From an uncultured Phycisphaerae bacterium (GTDB lineage Bacteria > Planctomycetota > Phycisphaerae > Phycisphaerales > SM1A02), in NCBI GenBank assembly GCA_937899935.1, contig CALCOW010000057.1, forward strand, positions 1-5,968: DNA of 5,968 nucleotides. Reading direction: 5' to 3'. This document shows, one piece after another, positions 1 through 5,208 of this stretch. Position numbers and translations under genes: made by a program. The notes under the pieces were generated by a model that did no database searches, was not told the origin of the DNA, and saw only the letters and a program-made list of their open reading frames with translations. Positions within the stretch are counted from its first letter, which is position 1, and each line of letters starts with the position of its first letter.

Positions 1-896
1 GGTTGGGCGAGCATTGCGAGCTTGTTGTTTGCTCCACCGATGACCCCAAGTTTGATGACCTCTTGTCGCGAGCTGAGGGCTTGGTCGTTCGAACTTACAC
101 CGTCGTGGACAAAGCACTCCTTGCACGAGCGCCCAAACTTCGTGTGGTCGGTCGGGCTGGCGTTGGTGTTGATAACATCGATTTAGAGGCTTGTGCGGTG
201 CGCGGCGTTGCAGTGGTCCACACACCTGACTCAAATACTCAGGCAGTTGTTGAGTATGTTTTACTTATGATGCTCAAAGCGCTGCGTCCAGTCGTGGAAG
301 TGACTAAGGCTGTTGATCCATCCGCTTGGAAGCAACTTCGTGATACACATGTTGCGACCAGGCAACTCAGTGAAATGACACTCGGAGTACTTGGCTTTGG
401 CCGCGTCGGCAGCCGTGTGGCTCAGGTCGCCAACACGATTGGCATGAACGTATGTTTTAATGACCTCAAGCCAATTGATCCAAGTGAACACAAAGGAATC
501 CAATCACTCTCGCTGGATCACCTTCTGAGCAGAAGCGATGTATTGACGATCCATATTGATGGGCGGCCGAGTAACGACAAGTTCATCGATGCGCAACGTC
601 TAGGCTTGCTAAAAGATGATGTTCTTCTCATTAACACATCTCGAGGCATGGTGGTGAACACTGATGACCTCGCATCATTTTTGCAATCGCATGGGCAAGC
701 CCGAGCTCTATTGGATGTCCATGCGTCAGAGCCCATCACCGCGAACAATCCACTGCTGTCGACCGTTAATGCAACACTCTTGCCGCACCTCGCATCCAGA
801 ACAGAAACAGCAAGCAAACAGATGAGTCTGGTCGTGAGGGATGTTGTAGCGGTGCTCGAGGGCCACACTCCCAAATGGCCAGCAATATCTCTCTAG
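1..896 (+). CDS. D-2-hydroxyacid dehydrogenase, phosphoglycerate dehydrogenase-like (5' end cut off)
   Basis: NAD-dependent D-isomer-specific 2-hydroxyacid dehydrogenase, most like the short (no ACT domain) form of 3-phosphoglycerate dehydrogenase, which makes 3-phosphohydroxypyruvate for serine synthesis. About 297 codons are visible, numbered from the TTG at position 3. That TTG is probably internal: the usual N-terminal beta-strand is missing and the frame is open to the window edge, so perhaps 15-20 residues lie upstream. Seen in the sequence: the family hallmark GRAGVGVDNID (residues 50-60), the Rossmann loop GFGRVG (131-136), Asp154 at the end of the next strand as expected for NAD preference, and the catalytic triad Arg214 (NTSRG), Glu243 (SEP) and His262 (PHLAS). 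The usual PLTxxT stretch after the second strand is replaced by IDGRPSND (185-192). The family is secure. The exact substrate is inferred, and another 2-hydroxyacid such as glyoxylate/hydroxypyruvate is possible. Confidence 0.87.
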   Translation, partial: LGEHCELVVCSTDDPKFDDLLSRAEGLVVRTYTVVDKALLARAPKLRVVGRAGVGVDNIDLEACAVRGVAVVHTPDSNTQAVVEYVLLMMLKALRPVVEVTKAVDPSAWKQLRDTHVATRQLSEMTLGVLGFGRVGSRVAQVANTIGMNVCFNDLKPIDPSEHKGIQSLSLDHLLSRSDVLTIHIDGRPSNDKFIDAQRLGLLKDDVLLINTSRGMVVNTDDLASFLQSHGQARALLDVHASEPITANNPLLSTVNATLLPHLASRTETASKQMSLVVRDVVAVLEGHTPKWPAISL

Positions 897-930
897 CGGC
901 TCCACAAGGGGTGCCTGAGGTTGGTCGGTG

Positions 931-985
931 GTGAAGCCAACAGGTGGTTACAATTGATGCTCTGACCCAAATGGCGGGGCTTCAC
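931..985. repeat. 8-bp inverted repeat in the enolase leader
   Basis: GTGAAGCC at 931-938 and its exact reverse complement GGCTTCAC at 978-985 are separated by 39 bases, in the 130-bp gap between the dehydrogenase stop and the enolase start. The arms could form a large-loop hairpin in the transcript or be half-sites for a regulator. The loop is long and the stem does not extend, so chance is a real possibility. No convincing terminator or consensus promoter is visible in this gap. Confidence 0.3.
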
Positions 986-1026
986 ACAGAGTGTTTTATA
1001 CCCATAGATGACTGGAAGATCTCAAA

Positions 1027-2361
1027 ATGAGCATTGACTTTGAAATTGATCATATACACGCCCGACAGATTCTAGATTCACGTGGTAATCCGACCGTTGA
1101 ATGCGATGTATTTCTGGGTTGTGGCGTCAGTGGTCGAGCGGGCGTTCCATCTGGAGCAAGTACCGGTGAGAACGAAGCCGTCGAACTTCGTGATGGCGAT
1201 TCGTCACTTTATGGTGGGAAGAGCGTTTACAACGCAGTTGAAAATGTGAACGACAAGATTACGCCAGCGCTTCTTGGAATGGATGCTCGTGACCAAGAGG
1301 GGGTTGATCGTGTCATGATCGAGCTCGATGCAACTGAAAATAAAGGCCAACTTGGCGCCAACGCACTTCTTTCAGTGTCGCTGGCTGTTGCACGCGCTGC
1401 TGCTGAAGCAACAGATCAACCGTTGTATCGGTACTTAGGGGGGACCAGCGCCCGTACGTTGCCCGCCCCAATGATGAATATTCTCAATGGTGGCAAACAC
1501 GCTGATAACACGGTGGACTTTCAGGAATTCATGATTCAGCCACTTGGTTTTGATGATTTTCATGAGGCGCTGCGGGCCGGCGTCGAAATCTATCACACGC
1601 TCAAGGGTGTACTCCACGACGATGGCTTAGCGACGACCGTTGGTGATGAAGGTGGATTTGCGCCAAACCTAAAGGACAACGAAGAGGCCCTGCGTGTTAT
1701 TGAGCGAGCCGTTGATCGTGCGGGTTATTCGCTTGGTGATCAAATCGTGATTTGCTTAGACCCCGCAACCAGTGAGCTGGCCAACGAAGCAAAAAAACTT
1801 GGTAAAGAGGGGTATTGCTTCTTTTCGAGTGATCCCAGCCGTGTGGTCTCAAGTGATGAACTGATCGACATGTGGGAAGATTGGTGTACGCGCTACCCGA
1901 TTCGTTCGCTCGAAGACGGCCTCGGTGAGGAAGATTGGGATGGTTGGGCAAAGCTGACTGCTCGTTTAGGCGACCGCGTGCAGCTTGTTGGTGACGATCT
2001 TTTGGTGACCAACCAAAAATTCTTGCGCCAGGCGATCGAAATGAATTGTGCCAACTCGATTCTCGTAAAGGTTAATCAGATAGGAACGCTCAGCGAGACC
2101 AATGAAACAGTGACACTGGCCCAGCGCAACGGATATGCCGCGATCATTAGCCACCGCTCTGGTGAGACAGAAGACTCCACGATTGCCGATATTGCAGTTG
2201 CCACCAATGCTGGCCAAATTAAAACTGGGGCACCATGCCGAAGCGATCGTGTGGCGAAGTACAACCGATTGATTCAAATTGCCGAGCAGCTTGGTGATGA
2301 TGCGATCTATGGCCCAGAGCCTTGGCAGCCACGCAAGGCGGATATGCCGCAACCGGCCTAA
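1027..2361 (+). CDS. eno: Enolase (phosphopyruvate hydratase)
   Basis: Cytosolic glycolytic enzyme that interconverts 2-phosphoglycerate and phosphoenolpyruvate using magnesium. The 444 residues cover the whole family, with a C-terminal tail about 12-15 residues longer than usual (after IYGP, ~427-430). Seen in order: the substrate-closing loop SGASTG (42-47), NGGKHADN (154-161) with His158, QEF with Glu167, the acid/base Glu208 in GDEGGFAPN, metal ligands Asp245 (LDPATSE), Glu296 (LEDGL) and Asp323 (GDDLLVTN), the general base Lys348 (VKVNQIG), the His376-Arg377-Ser378 phosphate site (SHRSGETED) and Lys399 (GQIKTGAP). All expected catalytic residues are present, so the enzyme should be active. 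ATG 1027 is chosen because GGAAG at 1014-1018 sits 8 bases upstream and the protein starts at the usual place before ARQILDSRGNPT. It follows the dehydrogenase on the same strand by 130 bp, so co-transcription is possible but unproven. Confidence 0.98.
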   Translation: MSIDFEIDHIHARQILDSRGNPTVECDVFLGCGVSGRAGVPSGASTGENEAVELRDGDSSLYGGKSVYNAVENVNDKITPALLGMDARDQEGVDRVMIELDATENKGQLGANALLSVSLAVARAAAEATDQPLYRYLGGTSARTLPAPMMNILNGGKHADNTVDFQEFMIQPLGFDDFHEALRAGVEIYHTLKGVLHDDGLATTVGDEGGFAPNLKDNEEALRVIERAVDRAGYSLGDQIVICLDPATSELANEAKKLGKEGYCFFSSDPSRVVSSDELIDMWEDWCTRYPIRSLEDGLGEEDWDGWAKLTARLGDRVQLVGDDLLVTNQKFLRQAIEMNCANSILVKVNQIGTLSETNETVTLAQRNGYAAIISHRSGETEDSTIADIAVATNAGQIKTGAPCRSDRVAKYNRLIQIAEQLGDDAIYGPEPWQPRKADMPQPA

Positions 2362-2603
2362 GGTGGTTTCTTAGAAACTCACAAAAATAGAGAAAAGTGA
2401 ACTTTAACGTCTGTCGTGGCGCTCATTTGGCATAGTTCTTATTAGTCCGGCAAACCTTTCCATTTCTCTTGTTGGTTGCAGTATTCGATTGAAAAAACAG
2501 TTAGGTGTACAGCAAAACAGCGTGCATTGCGCGATCGGTTTAAGGACGGCCAGTAGGTACAAATCAAAACAACAGTACGGGGGGGTCAGATTTGGAGGAC
2601 CCC
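2362..2603. other. Intergenic spacer downstream of enolase
   Basis: A 242-bp gap that includes the leader of the beta-helix gene. Just after the enolase stop is a small hairpin (GTTTC 2366-2370, loop TTA, GAAAC 2374-2378) with no T-tract, too weak to call a terminator. I found no good -35/-10 pair. The gap ends with a run of seven G (2579-2585) and the start-codon hairpin listed separately. The reading frame from 2489 that crosses into the next gene is out of frame with it and has no recognisable content. Confidence 0.6.
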
Positions 2604-2606
2604 ATG
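2582..2606 (+). promoter_or_regulatory. Hairpin enclosing the Shine-Dalgarno and abutting the ATG
   Basis: GGGGTC (2582-2587) is the exact reverse complement of GACCCC (2598-2603), giving a six-pair stem with five G-C pairs and a 10-base loop. The ribosome binding site GGAGG (2594-2598) lies in the loop with its last G in the stem, and the 3' arm ends directly at ATG 2604. The GGAGG-to-ATG spacing of 5 bases decides the start of the beta-helix gene. The geometry suggests that folding could limit ribosome access; that effect is inferred. Confidence 0.55.
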
Positions 2607-3695
2607 CAGATCAGAAGTCACCATGTATTAAGCACGATATTGGTTTCGGTATTAGCGGGCGCAGGAGGCAGCCTTGCTCAAGCAGATACGATTTACGTTC
2701 CAGCTGGAGGCGACATTCAAGCGGCGATTGACATTGCAGCGCCTGATGACGTGGTTCAACTTGAAAAGGGACATTACTTCCCAAGCAGCACGCTAGACAC
2801 TTTAGGCAAGAGGATTACACTTCGTGGTGAGGCAGATAAGAGAGGTAATCCAACCAGTGTTATTGATGGGCAGCATTCAAAGCGGGTCTTGCAGTGTCTC
2901 AATGGCGAAGGGAAAAAGACGCAGTTTGACACACTAAAAATTGTCAATGGGTATGGCACCGGGGCTAGTGATTTCGGAGGAGGGATGTATATCGAAGGCA
3001 GTAGTCCCACCATAAACAACTGCCATTTTGAAGATAACAGAGCAGCCTTCGGTGGTGGGGGACTATGGGTCGAAGGTGAGTTGTACAATGAAGAAGGCCA
3101 GCCATGCAACCCAACGATCATCAACAGTGAATTCAAAAACAACGAAAGTGTCTTTACTGGTGGTGGTGTTGTTGTCAGAGGCGACTCTGCAAATGTTAGA
3201 GTGGCTAACAGCCTCTTCGAAAGTAATTTATCTGCTGGAGCACTCTCTCAGGGTGGTGGCCTGAGCATTTTAAGAGCTAATGTAACTATAGAAAGTTGCG
3301 TATTTAGAGATAATGTTGCATCAGCAAGCCTGCCTGATGGATCCGCCGGGGGCGGATTACTCAATGCGGGGCTAACGGTTGAGATAATTGATAGTCAATT
3401 TGAAAACAACACAGCAGATTTGGGCGGAGGCATCGACATGTACGCGACCGCTCTATTGACCAATACAACGGTGTGTGGAAATACATCGGATCAGATCTAT
3501 GGAGACTGGTACGACAATGGCGGCAATAGTGTGAGCGATGAATGTGCCTGCCCCGGCGACTATAACGGTGATGGCCTCGTCAATTCCCAAGATCTCTTAA
3601 CAGTGCTTGGTGCGTGGGGTAATCCCTACAACGGATCTGATCTCAACCTGGTTCTTGGGCACTGGAATACTTCATGCGGCGGCGAAACTCAGTAG
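2604..3695 (+). CDS. Secreted right-handed beta-helix protein with C-terminal dockerin-like module
   Basis: 363-residue exported protein. Start ATG 2604 is chosen over the in-frame TTG at 2592 because GGAGG lies 5 bases upstream of it and the TTG sits just before that site. Residues 1-27 form a Sec signal peptide ending in AQA. Next comes a pectate-lyase/NosD-style opening (TIYVPAGG, IQAAID, VVQLEKGHY), then beta-helix coils. GGG motifs lie at 125, 150, 186, 217, 249 and 274, and FxxN turns at 142, 177, 205, 234 and 266, resembling the GGA[IL]/FxxN repeats of polymorphic outer-membrane proteins. The C-terminus (316-363) is a dockerin-like module with a full 12-residue calcium loop D319-x-N-x-D-G-...-D330. 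No catalytic site is recognisable, so a structural, adhesive or glycan-binding role is as likely as a polysaccharide lyase. It probably acts outside the cell or on its surface. A strong terminator follows. Confidence 0.88.
   Translation: MQIRSHHVLSTILVSVLAGAGGSLAQADTIYVPAGGDIQAAIDIAAPDDVVQLEKGHYFPSSTLDTLGKRITLRGEADKRGNPTSVIDGQHSKRVLQCLNGEGKKTQFDTLKIVNGYGTGASDFGGGMYIEGSSPTINNCHFEDNRAAFGGGGLWVEGELYNEEGQPCNPTIINSEFKNNESVFTGGGVVVRGDSANVRVANSLFESNLSAGALSQGGGLSILRANVTIESCVFRDNVASASLPDGSAGGGLLNAGLTVEIIDSQFENNTADLGGGIDMYATALLTNTTVCGNTSDQIYGDWYDNGGNSVSDECACPGDYNGDGLVNSQDLLTVLGAWGNPYNGSDLNLVLGHWNTSCGGETQ
3549..3692 (+). other. Dockerin-like C-terminal module of the beta-helix protein
   Basis: The region begins at a Cys (residue 316, preceded by Cys314) before GDYNGDG. 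Calcium ligands D, N, D, N and D fall at loop positions 1, 3, 5, 9 and 12, followed by the helix DLLTVLGAWG. A second half (YNGSDLNLVLGHWN) keeps the Asp-Leu...Leu-x-x-Trp helix pattern but has lost its calcium loop. Cys358 near the end could pair with Cys314 or Cys316. It resembles type I dockerin repeats. In planctomycetes such tails are thought to act in surface anchoring or sorting, because cellulosome cohesins are generally absent. Confidence 0.75.
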
Positions 3696-3743
3696 TTATC
3701 TAACGAGTCAAGGAACCTCTTTTCTCTTCCCTGCTCCACAATC

Positions 3744-3782
3744 CCACGCCTGGCCGAGTGCACTCAACTCGCCCAGGCGTGG
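3744..3782 (+). terminator. Strong stem-loop terminator after the beta-helix gene
   Basis: Arms 3744-3759 and 3767-3782 pair over 16 positions with a single C-C mismatch at 3754/3772, around a 7-base loop. The stem begins CCACGCCTGG and ends CCAGGCGTGG. The downstream tract CTCATTTGTCTC is only moderately T-rich, so termination may be factor-assisted. It lies 48 bases past the beta-helix stop. Inside it, GAGTGCACTC (3756-3765) is a perfect palindrome, so the top of the stem has an alternative pairing. Confidence 0.75.
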
Positions 3783-3849
3783 CTCATTTGTCTCTTGACT
3801 GGTTGGCGCCAAAAAACCACACAATTTACAAATTCTTAAGGAAGATGCG

Positions 3850-3930
3850 ATGTTCAAATGGCATAGCAGTTCATGGAGCGCCAACATGCTTCACGTCTTA
3901 TGTTGGCACGAGGTTCATATAAAAAAATAG
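3850..3930 (+). CDS. Candidate 26-residue leader ORF
   Basis: ATG 3850 to TAG 3928-3930 encodes a 26-residue peptide that begins MFKWHSSSW and ends EVHIKK. It contains three Trp, four His and one Cys. AAGGAAG (3838-3844) is a good ribosome binding site 5 bases upstream. A second ATG at 3845, in another frame, gives an unrelated 25-residue ORF but sits directly against the same site, which makes it less likely. The ORF lies after a terminator and 82 bp before the next gene, and overlaps the inverted repeat at 3880-3907. The arrangement resembles a leader peptide with an RNA fold. ORFs this short occur by chance and I recognise no homologue, so this is tentative. Confidence 0.25.
   Translation: MFKWHSSSWSANMLHVLCWHEVHIKK
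3880..3907. repeat. Inverted repeat inside the candidate leader ORF
   Basis: GCCAACAT (3880-3887) is the exact reverse complement of ATGTTGGC (3900-3907), with a 12-base loop. As RNA it forms an eight-pair hairpin covering the second half of the candidate 26-residue ORF. An A-run (3921-3927) follows instead of a T-run, so it is not a forward intrinsic terminator. It could be a regulatory fold or an operator. Confidence 0.4.
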
Positions 3931-3984
3931 GCACATGGACGCGCCTTGCGTTGTCGACTTGGCAGATTGACGGTCTGGACCGAA

Positions 3985-4014
3985 TTGACAAAAGAACAAA
4001 GGCATACACGTAAT
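3985..4014 (+). promoter_or_regulatory. Possible sigma-70-type promoter at the cysteine-rich protein gene
   Basis: TTGACA (3985-3990) matches the -35 consensus exactly. CGTAAT (4009-4014) is 18 bases downstream and matches four of six -10 positions. Transcription would begin near 4021, after ATG 4013 and before the in-frame ATG 4031. If real, this promoter would favour 4031 as the translation start and a nearly leaderless transcript. The TTGACA also belongs to a local TGACAAA repeat, so it may be coincidence. Confidence 0.25.
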
Positions 4015-4038
4015 GACAAAAGACAAAAGAATGACAAA
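3986..4038 (+). repeat. TGACAAA direct repeats around the translation start
   Basis: TGACAAAAGA occurs exactly at 3986-3995 and 4014-4023, and TGACAAA recurs at 4032-4038. The last two copies each follow an A and so create ATG-ACA-AA, giving two in-frame starts that both encode Met-Thr-Lys (4013 and 4031). The repeats may reflect local duplication of the start region, or simply A-rich low complexity. Confidence 0.45.
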
Positions 4039-5134
4039 GCTCTGTACAAGATTCCCAGTCATGCTGGGCGTGGCAGTATCAACTCTCTTGATGGGCGCCA
4101 GTCCTCAGCTAATGGCACCTTCAACTGGAAGCCCTCTCACTTCTGCAGGCACAGATGGCACAGAGGACTGCGCCAACCCACCTGGCGATTGTTGTTGGAC
4201 ATGCCCAAAGGGGTACCAGCCGAACTGCGACTGCGACCAGTTAGACGATATGACAGACCCACCCCCCGGCTACAACCGTGTGCTCTGGGATGGCGCGTTC
4301 ACAACACAAAGTTCAGGACCGTGTGGTCCCGGGGGACGTTACTTCGGCAAGGCAATTCCAAATAGCAATCTGCCTGCAGATTACTTGTCCGCCAGAGCAG
4401 TTCAGAACTGCGGTGCTTCAGGTGATAGCAAGGACGACCCCAATGGTTACTTGCGTGTTGGAACCGCCGCCCATGACTCCCAAGTCTACCTCGAGCTTTA
4501 TGGCCAAGAGTTGGGAGTATTACCCGGTTGTGTGAAAGATCGGGCATATGACAACAAGATTCTCAATGGCTATTTGACGCTTGCATTTCGTGTGCGTCGA
4601 GTCAGTGATGGCTGCGCTAGTATTGGCTTGGGTCACCTCAACGTAGATTCGGAAGTAGAAACACTATTTGAGATTCCTGCTGTTACTTTGGACCAATGGG
4701 AAGCCCATTACATAAGCATTCCGCTCGTGGAACTACCGGGCAACTGGGAAAGTGTGTCACCCATGGTGTACTTTGTTCAATGGCACGGCCCGGATCGCGC
4801 TGAAGTTCATTATGATGACTTACAAATTACGATCACTGAGACCTCGCTTACGTCACTACAGCCCCACGATAGTACAAACGATACATGTGCAATCCCCGAG
4901 GTAAGCCCGCAGTGCGAACTCTGGGTAAAGTTGATTTGCTGTGATCATTGGAATGGTGGTGGAAGGGAAAACTATCTCATCGATGATGAATATGACTGCA
5001 GTGGCGATCTGAACGACGATGGCGTCGTCGATGTGAACGACCTATTGATGGCGCTCGATGGATATTCGAGGGTCTACGGTGTTGATGATGTGCTCCAGAT
5101 CCTCGCCGCGTGGGGGCCATGCCCATGCCAATAG
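4013..5134 (+). CDS. Secreted cysteine-rich protein with beta-sandwich-like domain and dockerin-like C-terminus
   Basis: 373-residue exported protein of unknown function. The start may be ATG 4013 (AAAGG at 3998-4002, 10 bases upstream) or the in-frame ATG 4031, which leaves a more typical signal-peptide n-region. The hydrophobic segment is about residues 14-29 (FPVMLGVAVSTLLMGA), with cleavage probably at 29-35. Residues 53-74 hold six Cys (53, 60, 61, 64, 72, 74) in a C-x6-CC-x2-C-x7-C-x-C pattern. Further Cys at 104, 133, 173, 201, 292, 301, 309 and 310 suggest a disulfide-bonded extracellular fold. The middle (about 88-275) alternates short hydrophobic strands and ends in VHYDDLQI, as many jelly-roll carbohydrate-binding domains do; this is a resemblance only. 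Residues 329-373 form a dockerin-like module. No enzymatic motif is visible. It converges with the permease gene downstream. Confidence 0.85.
   Translation: MTKDKRMTKLCTRFPVMLGVAVSTLLMGASPQLMAPSTGSPLTSAGTDGTEDCANPPGDCCWTCPKGYQPNCDCDQLDDMTDPPPGYNRVLWDGAFTTQSSGPCGPGGRYFGKAIPNSNLPADYLSARAVQNCGASGDSKDDPNGYLRVGTAAHDSQVYLELYGQELGVLPGCVKDRAYDNKILNGYLTLAFRVRRVSDGCASIGLGHLNVDSEVETLFEIPAVTLDQWEAHYISIPLVELPGNWESVSPMVYFVQWHGPDRAEVHYDDLQITITETSLTSLQPHDSTNDTCAIPEVSPQCELWVKLICCDHWNGGGRENYLIDDEYDCSGDLNDDGVVDVNDLLMALDGYSRVYGVDDVLQILAAWGPCPCQ
4997..5131 (+). other. Dockerin-like C-terminal module of the cysteine-rich protein
   Basis: After Cys329 the sequence SGDLNDDGVVDVNDLL supplies a complete 12-residue calcium loop (D332, N334, D336, D340, D343) and a helix. 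The second half, YGVDDVLQILAAWG, matches the degenerate second half in the beta-helix protein: helix kept, calcium loop absent. The protein ends CPCQ, so Cys370 or Cys372 could form a disulfide with Cys329 and clamp the module. The match to the other protein is confined to this tail. Confidence 0.75.
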
Positions 5135-5174
5135 CTTTCCTGTAGACCCTCAACCAATTGACTCCTCGTGCCTA

Positions 5175-5208
5175 CTCGGTTCGGTAAGCGGCTACTTGCC
5201 GAACTGGG
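5175..5208. terminator. Hairpin between convergent genes (possible bidirectional terminator)
   Basis: GTTCGGTAAG (5179-5188) pairs with CTTGCCGAAC (5195-5204) around a 6-base loop, with one T-G wobble. The stem extends four more pairs outward to 5175/5208, two of them wobble. It lies 40 bases after the cysteine-rich protein stop and directly beside the permease stop (5209-5211), the usual place for a shared terminator. Neither flank has a T-tract, so termination efficiency is uncertain. Confidence 0.6.

Larger units (their letters stand above)
3696..4012. other. 317-bp spacer between the two secreted-protein genes
   Basis: This spacer holds, in order, the terminator (3744-3782), a perfect 10-bp palindrome TTGGCGCCAA (3803-3812) followed by an A-run, a candidate 26-codon ORF (3850-3930) overlapping an inverted repeat (3880-3907), a short inverted motif CGGTCTGGACCG (3971-3982), and a consensus TTGACA (3985-3990). 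It appears to be the independent control region of the cysteine-rich protein gene, since the terminator separates the two transcription units. No RNA gene is recognised. Confidence 0.6.

Noticed and set aside
518..874. 118-codon minus-strand ORF inside the dehydrogenase gene
   Set aside because: Antisense shadow of conserved dehydrogenase codons; no domain or ribosome site.
1966..2352. 128-codon minus-strand ORF inside enolase
   Set aside because: Antisense shadow of a highly conserved gene; no recognisable protein features.
2366..2378. Hairpin just after the enolase stop as a terminator
   Set aside because: Only five pairs with a 3-base loop, mostly A-T, and no T-tract.
2592..2603. TTG start four codons upstream for the beta-helix gene
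   Set aside because: It lies just before the GGAGG ribosome binding site; ATG 2604 has correct spacing and gives a clean signal peptide.
2489..2731. 80-codon plus-strand ORF across the beta-helix start
   Set aside because: It starts at TTG without a ribosome site, is out of frame with the well-supported gene, and its composition looks random.
2774..3142. 122-codon minus-strand ORF inside the beta-helix gene
   Set aside because: Its proline-rich stretch is only the reverse complement of the Gly-rich repeats.
2940..3480. DNA tandem repeats in the beta-helix gene
   Set aside because: Repetition is at the protein-motif level; the nucleotide sequence of the units has diverged and is not a tandem array.
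3803..3812. TTGGCGCCAA palindrome followed by A-run as a minus-strand terminator
   Set aside because: On the minus strand the T-run precedes the palindrome, the wrong order; no minus-strand gene ends here.
3971..3982. CGGTCTGGACCG as an operator
   Set aside because: Five-base arms around a 2-base centre are easily due to chance, with no second copy in the window.
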